From NCBI GenBank assembly GCA_002071445.1, contig MWFE01000017.1, positions 48,069 to 112,068 of the forward strand: a DNA stretch of 64,000 nucleotides, written 5' to 3'. Positions 45,877-54,765 of this stretch are shown here, in pieces (position 1 is the stretch's first letter; each line of letters starts with the position of its first letter). Below the pieces are notes generated by a model. It saw only the letters and a list, made by a program, of their open reading frames with translations. It was not told the DNA's origin and did not search any database. This DNA comes from Bacteroidetes bacterium ADurb.Bin008 (lineage in GTDB: Bacteria; Bacteroidota; Bacteroidia; Bacteroidales; Tenuifilaceae). Made by a program: the position numbers and the translations under genes.

Positions 45877-46938
45877 ATGATTGATGAGGTAGTACATGCT
45901 TACTTCCCCGATTCAGCCAAGTACGGCATAGAACCTCTTGGTAATGGGCATATTAACGAGACTTACAAGTTATCCCTGACAGGGAACCCTTTACCCTTTG
46001 TTTTGCAAAGAATCAACGCAAACGTTTTTCGCAATCCCCAAATCCTGGTAAATACTCACCTGAAGTTGCAGAATGCTTTGTTGGGCGAGAAAGGTGATTT
46101 TGAGATTCCCCGTATTATCCCTAATCATATGGGAGAGTACCTTACCACGGATAGAATGGGTAATCCATGGCGACTGACCAATTTCATCGTCAATTCCTAT
46201 ACCCTTGAGGTAGTAGAACATCCGTGGCAGGCAAAGCAGGCGGGTATGGCTTACGGTTGGTTTGCCGGCTCATTCAGTGGACTTGAGGCGGCAGATTTTG
46301 AGGAGCCCATCAAAGATTTTCACAGTTTGCCATTTCGGGTTAATCAGCTGCACGATGCCATTGAGAAATGCAAAACCGACAGGTTGAAAACGGCAAAGGC
46401 GCTTATTGCATTTTATGGGGCGAGAGAAAGCGAGTTGGGCGAAATTGGCCATTTAGTTGTATCGGGAAGAATACCCACAAGAGTGGTACACAACGATACC
46501 AAGATAAACAACGTGCTATTCCGTGGTGATAGGGCAGTTTCAGTGATTGATTTGGATACGGTGGGGCCCGGTACCCTGCTATACGATTTTGGCGATGCCA
46601 TTCGTACGTTGGGCAATGAAGCTCCCGAGGATGAAAGGGATATGGATAAGGTGAGTTTGAATATCAACTGGTTCCTTGAGTTTACGCGGGGATACATGAG
46701 CAGGGTGAAGAAAATCATATCCCCTTCCGAAGTGGAGAACCTCCATTTGGCTCCCGTGCTCATGACTTATATCATGGGTATTCGGTTCCTGGCTGATTAC
46801 CTTGCAGGCGATAAGTATTACAGGATTGCCTCCCCCGAGCATAATTTTGTTCGAAGCAGTGTGCAAATGGCTTTAATTGAATCCATGGAGAAGAATACGG
46901 GCAAGATGAAGACTATAATTGAAGAATCACTACATTAG
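45877..46938 (+). CDS. APH-fold kinase, N-acetylhexosamine kinase-like
   Basis: A 353-residue cytosolic phosphotransferase of the aminoglycoside-phosphotransferase (APH) superfamily. The glycine loop is LGNGHINETY (21-30). The catalytic loop is VVHNDTKINNVLF with Asp207, and the metal-binding Asp lies in VIDLDTVGPGTLLYDFGD (223-240). This pattern matches NahK-type kinases that phosphorylate GalNAc/GlcNAc at C1, rather than antibiotic-resistance enzymes. It sits between an SSS transporter and a GH109-like lipoprotein. Substrate is inferred; other small sugars or choline-like alcohols are possible. Confidence 0.85.
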   Translation: MIDEVVHAYFPDSAKYGIEPLGNGHINETYKLSLTGNPLPFVLQRINANVFRNPQILVNTHLKLQNALLGEKGDFEIPRIIPNHMGEYLTTDRMGNPWRLTNFIVNSYTLEVVEHPWQAKQAGMAYGWFAGSFSGLEAADFEEPIKDFHSLPFRVNQLHDAIEKCKTDRLKTAKALIAFYGARESELGEIGHLVVSGRIPTRVVHNDTKINNVLFRGDRAVSVIDLDTVGPGTLLYDFGDAIRTLGNEAPEDERDMDKVSLNINWFLEFTRGYMSRVKKIISPSEVENLHLAPVLMTYIMGIRFLADYLAGDKYYRIASPEHNFVRSSVQMALIESMEKNTGKMKTIIEESLH

Positions 46939-46979
46939 CAACTTGTAAATCAAACATTCACCATAAAAATTTCCATAAG

Positions 46980-48392
46980 ATGAAAAGAGTTTTCAGACTA
47001 ACAATGATAGCGTTGCCGGTGATGATGCTGTGCATTTTCTCATCGTGCGGAGATTCGTGGCAAAACGACGGTAAAAACCACTTTGAGGCCAAGGAAGTTT
47101 ATCGTACACCAAAACGGCCTGCCGGACAAACCAACGTGCTGGAGTTGAGGGCAGAGCCCCTCGACACGGTTCGTATTGCCATTATTGGGTTGGGAATGCG
47201 CGGGCAGGAGGCGGTCAGGCGCTTAAGCTATATTAGCCATGCCAAGATTGTTGCGTTGGCCGATGTGGTGATAGCCAACGTGGAAAGGGCACAAAAAAAC
47301 CTGGTGGAGATGGGGCGCCCAGAGGCAGGCAAATATTACGAAACTGATAGCTGGAAACAGATATGTGAGCGTGAGGATGTCGATCTGGTTTACGTGTGCA
47401 CCCATTGGGACCTCCATGCTCCCATAGCCCTGTATGCCATGGAGCATGGCAAGCATGTGGCCACCGAGATTCCTGCAGCCCTCACCATTGACGAGTGCTG
47501 GCAGCTGGTAAATATGGCCGAGAAAACCCGTCGGCACATGATTATGCTTGAGAATTGCATATACGATTTCTTCGAAATGGCTACCCTTAACATGGCCCAG
47601 CAGGGTGTTTTCGGGGAGTTGGTACATGCCGAGGGTGCCTATATCCACGATTTACGAGCCTACCTTTTTGCCGAAAAGGGCGAACCCCTTCACTATTGGG
47701 ACATGTGGCGATTGAAGCACAACGAAAAGAAGAGCGGAGCACTCTATCCCATGCACGGCTTGGGTCCCGTGGCACATGCATTGAATATCCATCGTGGCGA
47801 CCGCATGGATTACCTCGTGTCGGTTTCGAGCAACCAGTTTGGCCTAACCGAATATGCTAAGGAGAAATTTGGCGAGGATTCCGATTATGCCAAGAGGGAT
47901 TACAAAAGGGGCGACATGAACACAACCATCATTAAAACGGTCAAGGGAAAAACTATTAAGATTCAGCACGATGTAACCAGTCCACGACCATATAGCCGTA
48001 TCCACATGCTGAGTGGTACCAAGGGGTTTGCACAGAAATGGCCCCGAATGGGCATTGCGTTGGAGCCAAATGCTCACTACTATCTGACCAATACACAGTT
48101 AGACTCCATGTTGAAACTTTACGAACACCCCATTGTAACCGAGGTGGGTGAAAAGGCTAAGGAGGTAGGCGGCCACGGTGGCATGGATTTCATCATGGAT
48201 TACCGGTTGATTTACTGCCTGCGGCATGGTCTTCCGCTGGATATGGATGTTTATGATGCGGCCGAGTGGTCGTCTGTCATCGGACTGTCGCAAATATCCG
48301 TAGCCAATCAGGGAATGCCCGTGAAAATTCCCGACTTCACCCGTGGCGATTGGGAGAAACTTAAAATTACCAAATATCATAAGGCGCAATAG
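46980..48392 (+). CDS. GH109-like Gfo/Idh/MocA lipoprotein (alpha-N-acetylgalactosaminidase family)
   Basis: A 470-residue protein with signal peptide and lipobox IFSSC (Cys23), so predicted to be membrane-anchored outside the cytoplasm. The Rossmann domain has GLGMRG (70-75). CTHWDLHAPIALYAMEHGKHV and EIPAALTIDECW are the Gfo/Idh/MocA core. MLENCIYDFFEMATLNMAQQGVFGE, YPMHGLGPVAHAL and HGGMDFIMDYRLIYCL match the GH109 glycosidases, which cleave alpha-GalNAc by an NAD-dependent redox mechanism. No twin-arginine motif is present, although many relatives use Tat. Together with the upstream transporter and kinase this suggests scavenging of GalNAc from mucin-type glycans. Confidence 0.88.
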   Translation: MKRVFRLTMIALPVMMLCIFSSCGDSWQNDGKNHFEAKEVYRTPKRPAGQTNVLELRAEPLDTVRIAIIGLGMRGQEAVRRLSYISHAKIVALADVVIANVERAQKNLVEMGRPEAGKYYETDSWKQICEREDVDLVYVCTHWDLHAPIALYAMEHGKHVATEIPAALTIDECWQLVNMAEKTRRHMIMLENCIYDFFEMATLNMAQQGVFGELVHAEGAYIHDLRAYLFAEKGEPLHYWDMWRLKHNEKKSGALYPMHGLGPVAHALNIHRGDRMDYLVSVSSNQFGLTEYAKEKFGEDSDYAKRDYKRGDMNTTIIKTVKGKTIKIQHDVTSPRPYSRIHMLSGTKGFAQKWPRMGIALEPNAHYYLTNTQLDSMLKLYEHPIVTEVGEKAKEVGGHGGMDFIMDYRLIYCLRHGLPLDMDVYDAAEWSSVIGLSQISVANQGMPVKIPDFTRGDWEKLKITKYHKAQ

Positions 48393-48440
48393 GGGAGAGG
48401 CGGTTTTTTTATTAAGGCACCAACATTGGCATTTTTTTTA

Positions 48441-48448
48441 TACTTTTG
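48441..48448 (+). promoter_or_regulatory. Predicted -7 element for tRNA-Val
   Basis: TACTTTTG, ending nine bases before the tRNA 5' end, in line with a start close to the mature tRNA. Confidence 0.55.
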
Positions 48449-48457
48449 CAATGGCTG

Positions 48458-48532
48458 GGGCTGTTAGCTCAGTTGGTTTAGAGCATCGCCTTGACAGGGC
48501 GGGGGTCACTGGTTCGAATCCAGTACAGCCCA
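48458..48532 (+). tRNA. tRNA-Val (anticodon GAC)
   Basis: Cloverleaf: acceptor GGGCTGT / ACAGCCC, D arm GCTCAGTTGGTTTAGAGC, anticodon loop TTGACAG (anticodon GAC), T arm ACTGG-TTCGAAT-CCAGT, discriminator A. CCA is not encoded (CAT follows). xerD begins 23 bases later. Confidence 0.96.
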
Positions 48533-48555
48533 CATCGGATACTTTTACATAGACA

Positions 48556-49458
48556 ATGGGATGGGTTGCTGCCATTGAGGATTACGAGCGTTTCTTAAGG
48601 CTTGAGAAGTCATTATCCGAAAATTCGGTGGCGGCATACCGACGCGATGTTAAACTCCTTTGGGAGTTTGCCGATGAAAAATTGGGCAAAGAACCCGAAT
48701 CGCTTACCTCTGACGACCTCTTACTTTTCCTTGAACATATCCAAGAGCTGGGATTAAATCATCGTTCCCGTGCACGTATCCTGTCGGGGGTGAAAGGCTT
48801 TTTTAAATACCTGATGCTTGAGGAGGCTATAGATGTTGACCCTTCGCAGCAGGTTGAGGGCCCCAAGATGAGCCGTAAACTACCCGAAGTACTTAGCGTT
48901 GAGGAGATTGACCTGATGGAGGCTTCCTTCGATTTGAGTAAACCCGAGGGGCAAAGGAACAAGGCCATTATCGAAACGCTGTACAGCTGCGGATTACGGG
49001 TATCGGAATTGATAAACCTTAGGATAACCGATTTAAACTTTGAGCAGGGTTTCATTCGCGTGGTGGGTAAAGGCGATAAAGAGCGATTGATACCCATTGG
49101 GAAAAAGGCAATAAAAGAGATTAACCTATACATGCCCGACAGGAACAGCTTGCCAAGAATTGAAAAATCATCGGAGAACATTCTATTCCTCAACCGCCGG
49201 GGGAAAGGGCTTACCCGTGTGATGGTATTTACCATTGTGAAGAATGCGGCCAGGGATGCCGGAGTGAAAAAGGAAATCAGTCCGCATACACTCAGGCATT
49301 CGTTTGCCACCCACCTTGTTGAAGGAGGAGCTGATATACGCATTGTTCAGGAGATGCTGGGGCACGAGTCCATACTCACCACCGAAATATACACCCACCT
49401 CGATAGGCAGTACCTAAGGGATACCATAATGAAATTCCATCCACGCAGGTCAAAATAA
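48556..49458 (+). CDS. xerD: Tyrosine recombinase XerD
   Basis: A 300-residue site-specific recombinase that, with XerC, resolves chromosome dimers at dif near the division septum. Core-binding SAM-like domain 1-95, catalytic domain from about 110. All active-site residues are visible: Arg148 (GLRVSEL), Lys172, His244 and Arg247 (HTLRHSF), His270 (LGHES) and Tyr279 (EIYTH). The end HLDRQYLRDTIMKFHPR matches XerD. It needs FtsK, encoded at 11459. It is probably read from the tRNA-Val promoter or a site close to it. The sequence is chromosomal-housekeeping in type, not an element integrase, although it lies beside a tRNA. Confidence 0.92.
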   Translation: MGWVAAIEDYERFLRLEKSLSENSVAAYRRDVKLLWEFADEKLGKEPESLTSDDLLLFLEHIQELGLNHRSRARILSGVKGFFKYLMLEEAIDVDPSQQVEGPKMSRKLPEVLSVEEIDLMEASFDLSKPEGQRNKAIIETLYSCGLRVSELINLRITDLNFEQGFIRVVGKGDKERLIPIGKKAIKEINLYMPDRNSLPRIEKSSENILFLNRRGKGLTRVMVFTIVKNAARDAGVKKEISPHTLRHSFATHLVEGGADIRIVQEMLGHESILTTEIYTHLDRQYLRDTIMKFHPRRSK

Positions 49459-49633
49459 TTCCTCTTTTTAATGGCTGTTTTCTGTTTTTAAGACAAATTG
49501 ACAGTATTTATTTGTTTTGTTAGGTCATTTTGGCAAAAAAATGCTTTGGCATTTCTCTTGATAATTCATTGGCGACGGTGAATCTCAACAAAACCGTGAA
49601 AAGAAAAAAATAAAGTTAAATTAAAATTAAAAT

Positions 49634-49640
49634 AAGGAGG
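49634..49640 (+). promoter_or_regulatory. Strong Shine-Dalgarno of hsp20
   Basis: AAGGAGG, spaced eight bases from ATG. Most starts in this window have only AT-rich leaders, so this one stands out and fixes the start codon. Confidence 0.8.
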
Positions 49641-49648
49641 ATTGAGCC

Positions 49649-50083
49649 ATGATACCAATGTTAAGAACTAGAACCAGCAGCATCCCAAGTTTTGTGGATG
49701 CCTTCTTCGGAAACGATTTTCTGTCGAATATTTTCGACGCACCTAGCATGGGCACTATGCCCGCTGTGAATATCCTTGAAACGGGCGACGACTATGTAAT
49801 TGAGTTGGCAGCCCCCGGCATGGATAAGAAAGATTTTAAAGTTGACGTTCACAACAACCTGCTCACCATTTCCAGTGAGGTAGAAATGAAGAATGAGGTT
49901 GAGGACGAGAAGGTTATGCGCAGGGAGTTCAGCTACTCCGCTTTCAAAAGGAATTTCACCCTGCCCGAGAGCATTGAGAGCGACAAAATCAAAGCTTCGT
50001 ACAAGGAAGGGATTCTTAGGGTTAACGTACCCAAGCGTGAAGAAGCTAAAGAAAAGCCTGCAAGGCAAATAGCGATTGCCTAA
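49649..50083 (+). CDS. Small heat shock protein, Hsp20/alpha-crystallin family
   Basis: A 144-residue cytosolic holdase. The alpha-crystallin domain spans about 35-130: PAVNILETGDDYVIELAAPG, VDVHNNLLTISSE, and EGILRVNVPKREE with the conserved (I/L)-x-V tail motif. The short N-terminal arm contains PSFVDAFFGNDFLS. The start is preceded by AAGGAGG with eight bases of spacing, an unusually strong Shine-Dalgarno for this phylum and consistent with high output under stress. A terminator follows. Confidence 0.95.
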   Translation: MIPMLRTRTSSIPSFVDAFFGNDFLSNIFDAPSMGTMPAVNILETGDDYVIELAAPGMDKKDFKVDVHNNLLTISSEVEMKNEVEDEKVMRREFSYSAFKRNFTLPESIESDKIKASYKEGILRVNVPKREEAKEKPARQIAIA

Positions 50084-50102
50084 TCAGAGGTTAGGAATAT
50101 TT

Positions 50103-50127
50103 AAGGCGGGTTAACCCCGCCTTTTTT
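50103..50127 (+). terminator. Rho-independent terminator after hsp20
   Basis: AAGGCGGG-TTAAC-CCCGCCTT, an 8-bp stem, followed by T (to 50127). Confidence 0.9.
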
Positions 50128-50169
50128 GTTTTTAACTGTCACTTATTGAGTGGGTTCCTTAGATGGAAG

Positions 50170-52626
50170 CTATGCTTTCTTCCTGCTTTTCATTACCGTA
50201 TGGTAATCTAAGTAGTAGAGAATTTTAAAAGATATGCTGTTGACCGCATCCGATTCCAGGATATTTTTCCAGTTATCGTGGAAATTAGAGCGAACATTGG
50301 TATTAAAAGCCTCTATGGCGTTTTTCCATACAATGGAGAGCATGCTGTTGGGAGCAAAATTCCATTGGTAAGTCAGGTCAATGTTAAAAAGATTGTAATT
50401 GATATCCCTGGAGTTTGTGTAGTTTGTAAGGGGTGCCGATAGCGTGCCATCATCGTTCAGCTGATGATAGCTGTTGTAATCTACCCATCGCCAGTAGTGC
50501 CTACCACTCAAATTGATAAACGATTTTTCGTTGAATGAGTACAACAGACTCAGGGTGTTGGTTAGGGTAGAAACATCGCGCATGCCCATGTAAACGGTTA
50601 AATTATCCGTTGAATGGCTAACATAGCCTATATCGTTGTGGATTGACTCTTTCACTACCAGGTAAACCAGAAACATGTTGTTGCTAACCCTCACCCTTGG
50701 TGAAAAGTTAATCTGAATGCCGGAGTAGCCCATCTTTTCGCCTATAGTGTAGCCAATGCCTGTGTCGAAAGCCAACGTACGCCTGTAATCGGTAGAAGAG
50801 ACTAAATTTCCTGAAAATTTCCGTGGCCGTATCACCATCCTGCCATCAACTCGTGGCTCATCGAAATCGTGCATTTCGGCGGGATCCACCATCAAATCCA
50901 TCAGTACGAAATGAAAGCGTTTGGCAAATGTGGTCATTAGGTTGAAATGCAGCGATGATGATGTGTAAACACGGGGATCGTGCAGGGTATTGTACGACAG
51001 GCCAAGCCATGTGTTAAGATTTAGCAAACGCCAGAAAGGCTTGTAAACCCTGTAGCCAATGCCACACTCGTTGTTGACAACGTTGTGTTTTTTCAGGTAC
51101 CCCATGTCGTTGGGGTTGTAATTTTTGCTTTCGGTGTTGCTACTCACACTGTAGAGCAGGTTGCCCGATACTTTTGCAAAGGACAGAAAGTGCTTGTATC
51201 CATACCGCCCTGTATTGTTATCAATTTGGCTCACAGCACCATTCCCATAGAGCGCATGGCTGTATGATTTATTGTTAAGCACAAACTCGGTGGCCGTGAC
51301 ATTGGCCATATACTGCTGATTGGGAGTAATCAAGTTGGTATTAACCAGACTGACGAATGAATTATTCCGCAACGTTTGGTCGAAAACAATGACGTTGTAG
51401 TTGGTAAATGCCTGAGTGAGGTACTGCCTTTCGCTGTTGCTAATCGTATCCCGGATGGTGGCATGGGTATTGCTCGTCATGGCATTGAACAGGCCGATAC
51501 CCAATCCTTTGCCTGTCCTGCCGGATAACTTGGTGGCATTTATCATTTTATTTTCAAGCGGATTCTCAGTTACAATCTCGTTTTCGTTGAGTTCGTCCAA
51601 AGGAATCATGTACCCTTTGGGTAGAGAGCCCACCCGTCGCGAGTAAAAGATTCCCCCTTTCATAAAGAGGTCCATACCTTCGGTGAAGAATGGGCGTTGC
51701 TCCTCGTACTGCACTTCGTAAGGGGAGATGTTAAGGATTTTCTCATCGGATTTCACCTGGCCAAAATCAGGGATAAGTGTTACGTCAAGCGTAAAGCTCT
51801 CGGAGATTCCGTACTTTAAATCCAACCCCCCGTTGATTTGGGGGCTAAACGATTTTGAATCGGGAAATTTGTTGAGGTAAGTGGCTATGTAGGGGCTGAA
51901 TGATAGCCTGACGGGGGGAACAATATCCCGAATACCCGCCAATTCACCCGATTGGTTTACAATTCCGAGAATCGAGTTATCCATGGGGTTCCACGAACTC
52001 CACTCGTTGTAACGCTTTATGAGCCTTCGGAAATTTATTCCCCAGTTTTCGACTGTTCGTTTGGAAAAGCGCAATGCCGAAAAGGGGATTTTCATCTCAA
52101 CCACCCATCCAAATTCAGTTATCAACACCTTGCTGTGCCATGCATCATTCCAACTACGGTCTGTTGTTGTCCCTGTATATCGCATGTCGGTTTGTACACC
52201 AGATGCCGAAACCAGAAACTCGAAGTAGTTTATGCCATCGTTGTATGGGCTGATAAGTACCGAGAAAGCATCGGCTTTGAGCATATCCGAGTTATCCCTT
52301 TGCCCCAATTCCCTGAATATCTTACCGGGATCATCATCGTATAGCGTTGCTCCAACATATATGGCATTATCGTCGAACAGAACTTTAACCTCTGTATTGA
52401 ACGTGGGTTGAGAGCCATTGTATGGCTCAAATTGCGTAAAGCTGTTGGCAACCATAGCTCCATCCCATGCAACTTCGTTCAGCCTTCCGTCGATTATAAT
52501 CTGTTCGTCAATCTTTTTGGCTTCAATCAACCGCCTGCCATTGGGTAAGCGATTGTTGTCATTCGATATCAAAGGGTTATGGTAGAATATCAGAAAGAGC
52601 AGGGGTAGTGAAAAGTATTTTGGCAT
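50170..52626 (-). CDS. DUF5916 outer membrane protein with CBM9-like domain
   Basis: An 818-residue secreted protein. After a signal peptide (about 1-22) comes a carbohydrate-binding-module-9-like domain (about 33-200): IDGRLNEVAWDGA, AIYVGATLYDDDPGKI, then WVVEMKIPFSALRF. The rest (about 215-818) is the DUF5916 domain, rich in alternating strands and ending in a barrel-like pattern (YLDYHTVMKSRKK). These proteins are common in Bacteroidetes and are probably outer membrane barrels; substrates are unknown. Here no peptidase or hydrolase gene adjoins it. Monocistronic. Confidence 0.9.
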   Translation of the reverse strand: MPKYFSLPLLFLIFYHNPLISNDNNRLPNGRRLIEAKKIDEQIIIDGRLNEVAWDGAMVANSFTQFEPYNGSQPTFNTEVKVLFDDNAIYVGATLYDDDPGKIFRELGQRDNSDMLKADAFSVLISPYNDGINYFEFLVSASGVQTDMRYTGTTTDRSWNDAWHSKVLITEFGWVVEMKIPFSALRFSKRTVENWGINFRRLIKRYNEWSSWNPMDNSILGIVNQSGELAGIRDIVPPVRLSFSPYIATYLNKFPDSKSFSPQINGGLDLKYGISESFTLDVTLIPDFGQVKSDEKILNISPYEVQYEEQRPFFTEGMDLFMKGGIFYSRRVGSLPKGYMIPLDELNENEIVTENPLENKMINATKLSGRTGKGLGIGLFNAMTSNTHATIRDTISNSERQYLTQAFTNYNVIVFDQTLRNNSFVSLVNTNLITPNQQYMANVTATEFVLNNKSYSHALYGNGAVSQIDNNTGRYGYKHFLSFAKVSGNLLYSVSSNTESKNYNPNDMGYLKKHNVVNNECGIGYRVYKPFWRLLNLNTWLGLSYNTLHDPRVYTSSSLHFNLMTTFAKRFHFVLMDLMVDPAEMHDFDEPRVDGRMVIRPRKFSGNLVSSTDYRRTLAFDTGIGYTIGEKMGYSGIQINFSPRVRVSNNMFLVYLVVKESIHNDIGYVSHSTDNLTVYMGMRDVSTLTNTLSLLYSFNEKSFINLSGRHYWRWVDYNSYHQLNDDGTLSAPLTNYTNSRDINYNLFNIDLTYQWNFAPNSMLSIVWKNAIEAFNTNVRSNFHDNWKNILESDAVNSISFKILYYLDYHTVMKSRKKA

Positions 52627-52851
52627 GGGTCAATCGCTAATGGGCATGTCATTGCTATCAGTTACTATTAAACCAATACTTCGATAGTAAACATGGCTGA
52701 AACGTTTAAACCGATGGAAAAATTATTCACACAAATTTCCCAATGGCAGGAAATTTTCTTCTTTTGATGTGCAACTCCATGATGGTCAATCGATTATTAT
52801 CTACAAGGTAATTTAATGGTATGCAATACGAATGGGTGATGAATGCCTCCT

Positions 52852-53655
52852 TTAAAGGGCTACATCGAGATGTGCCTCTAAAAGTTCTCGGAGTTTGAGG
52901 GTTGTAATTTTTTCAAGTACCTGCCCGCTCACGGCAAACGAAGTTGCCCCCGTTTCCTCCGATACGATGACTACAATGGCATCGGTGTTTTCGGTTATCC
53001 CAATGGCCGCACGATGGCGCAGTCCGTAGGAAGCCGGTAAGTTGGTTCTCTCGGTAACGGGGAGGATACAGCGTGCAGCATGGATAAGGTTATTCTTAAT
53101 GATAATTGCTCCGTCGTGCAGCGGGCTGTTTTTAAAAAAGATATTTTCAATCAATCGGCTCGACGTTTCGGCATTGAGGATATCGCCCGTTTCGGCGTAT
53201 AGGGTTAAATCCGATTTTCGTGTTATGACTATCAGCGCGCCTATCTTTTTCTCCGACATATTCCTGGCTGCCTTTACAATGGCCTCGATATTCACTGGAT
53301 TTTCTACCTTTTTCCCTTTAAGGAATAGAAGATTCTCCAACGAAAAGCGATTTTTTGAAAAATAGCGGGTACCGATAAGTAACAGGAAGCGTCTAATTTC
53401 CTGTTGGAATACGATAATCAGGGCAATCACGCCCACTCCGATTATCTGACCTAAAATACTGCTCAGCAAATCCATATTGAGGGCTTTTACCACCAGCCAA
53501 AGGAGGTAAACTATGAAGATGCCCATGAAAATATTGATGGCTACAGTTCCTCGTATCAGCATGTATATCTGGTAGAACAGCAGGGCAACCAAAAAAATGT
53601 CGATGATGTCCAGAATGCGTATGCTGATAAAGCATGAGATTAGCTGTAAAGTCAT
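52852..53655 (-). CDS. cdaA: Diadenylate cyclase CdaA
   Basis: A 267-residue inner-membrane enzyme making c-di-AMP from two ATP. Three membrane helices lie in 1-85; the DAC domain (about 105-260) has both signature motifs, DGA (181-183) and RHR (213-215). It starts 15 bases after folP, a common Bacteroidetes operon. A c-di-AMP phosphodiesterase of the PgpH type is encoded at 14624. c-di-AMP usually controls potassium and osmotic balance; no CdaR or GlmM regulator is in the window. Confidence 0.95.
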   Translation of the reverse strand: MTLQLISCFISIRILDIIDIFLVALLFYQIYMLIRGTVAINIFMGIFIVYLLWLVVKALNMDLLSSILGQIIGVGVIALIIVFQQEIRRFLLLIGTRYFSKNRFSLENLLFLKGKKVENPVNIEAIVKAARNMSEKKIGALIVITRKSDLTLYAETGDILNAETSSRLIENIFFKNSPLHDGAIIIKNNLIHAARCILPVTERTNLPASYGLRHRAAIGITENTDAIVVIVSEETGATSFAVSGQVLEKITTLKLRELLEAHLDVAL

Positions 53656-53670
53656 AGGGTAATGCTTTAA

Positions 53671-54555
53671 TTATTCCTTAATTAGCTGTTGCTGAGCAAT
53701 AGAAACCAGTTTGATGGTTTCCATGGCCTCTTTTACATCGTGTACCCTTAGTATGGCTGCCCCTTTGAGCAGGGCAATGGTATTCAGTACCGATGTGCCA
53801 TTCAAAGCATCTTCCGATGCCTGATTGAGAGGCTTATATATAAACGACTTTCTCGACAATCCCACAACAATGGGAGTGTTTAACACCCTGAAAGAATCGA
53901 GATTGCTGAGTATGCGGTAGTTGTGTTCGATGGTTTTTCCGAAACCAAATCCCGGATCTATGAGAATATCGTTGATACCCATAAGGTTCAATTCGTTAAT
54001 CCGGTTTGCAAAGAACGAGAACAGCTCTTTAATCACATCGTCGTACCAGGGGTTGTCCTGCATATTTTGGGGAGTGCCCTTCATATGCATTGCAATGTAT
54101 GGAACATTCAGCTTGGCTATGGTATTGTGCATTTGCTTATCCATATTCCCTGCCGAGATATCGTTGATTAAATCCACTTTAAAATCTTCTACCACGGTTT
54201 TGGCCACTCCCGACCGGTAGGTGTCAACCGATACAATGGCCTCGGGAAAATGTTTACGCACAATGGTTAAGGCTTTGGCCAGCTGTTTCATCTCTTCTGC
54301 CTCAGAAACCGGACTGGAGCCGGGACGGGTAGAACAAGCTCCGATATCGATAATACTGCCACCTTGGTTCAAAATCTCCTTGGCCCGCCTGTAGATACGA
54401 TGTTTTCCCCTAAATTGGCTTCCGCTGTAAAACGAATTGCGCGTTACGTTGATAATACCCATAACCTTTGGTGTTGAAAGATCTAACAGCTTCCCTTTGC
54501 ACGAGAGGGTATGGGTTGAGGTAAAAAACGATTTTACTTTTTCCATGCCATGCAT
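53671..54555 (-). CDS. folP: Dihydropteroate synthase
   Basis: A 294-residue cytosolic TIM-barrel enzyme joining p-aminobenzoate to dihydropterin pyrophosphate in folate synthesis. Motifs: VMGIINVTRNSFYSGSQF (metal and pyrophosphate loop, with Arg where Asp is common: NVTxDSF), IDIGACSTRPG, NDISAG, IDPGFGFGKT and GLSRKSF. ATG 54555 is taken; an ATG three codons later is equally possible. The Arg in NVTRNSF in place of the usual Asp is notable but occurs in Bacteroidetes relatives, as far as I recall. It is co-transcribed with cdaA. Confidence 0.95.
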   Translation of the reverse strand: MHGMEKVKSFFTSTHTLSCKGKLLDLSTPKVMGIINVTRNSFYSGSQFRGKHRIYRRAKEILNQGGSIIDIGACSTRPGSSPVSEAEEMKQLAKALTIVRKHFPEAIVSVDTYRSGVAKTVVEDFKVDLINDISAGNMDKQMHNTIAKLNVPYIAMHMKGTPQNMQDNPWYDDVIKELFSFFANRINELNLMGINDILIDPGFGFGKTIEHNYRILSNLDSFRVLNTPIVVGLSRKSFIYKPLNQASEDALNGTSVLNTIALLKGAAILRVHDVKEAMETIKLVSIAQQQLIKE

Positions 54556-54734
54556 CTGCGTTTGATTCCGTAGCTAAATTACGAAACATTTGAATAACAT
54601 CTAATTTAATAGGCAATCGGTTTTTCGAATGTTAAATTGAAAAACATTGGTTACAATCAGCGGGTTAAAACAAATTCCACAGAAAACAAGTTGTCATTAA
54701 CTTTTTTTTAAAGAAAACTTTCGGGTTTAAAGTG

Positions 54735-54742
54735 TATTTTTG
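54735..54742 (+). promoter_or_regulatory. Predicted -7 element for the tmk operon
   Basis: TATTTTTG (TAnnTTTG), 24 bases before the start codon. No TTG at -33 spacing. Confidence 0.5.
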
Positions 54743-54765
54743 TAGCGCAAGAATTTTTTATTTCT

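Noticed and set aside
45877..46938. Aminoglycoside resistance kinase
   Set aside because: The fold is shared, but the catalytic and metal motifs and the sugar-use neighbours fit NahK-like kinases.
48556..49458. Integrase of a mobile element at tRNA-Val
   Set aside because: The sequence is XerD in length and motifs, there is no second attachment site or cargo, and the following genes are ordinary.
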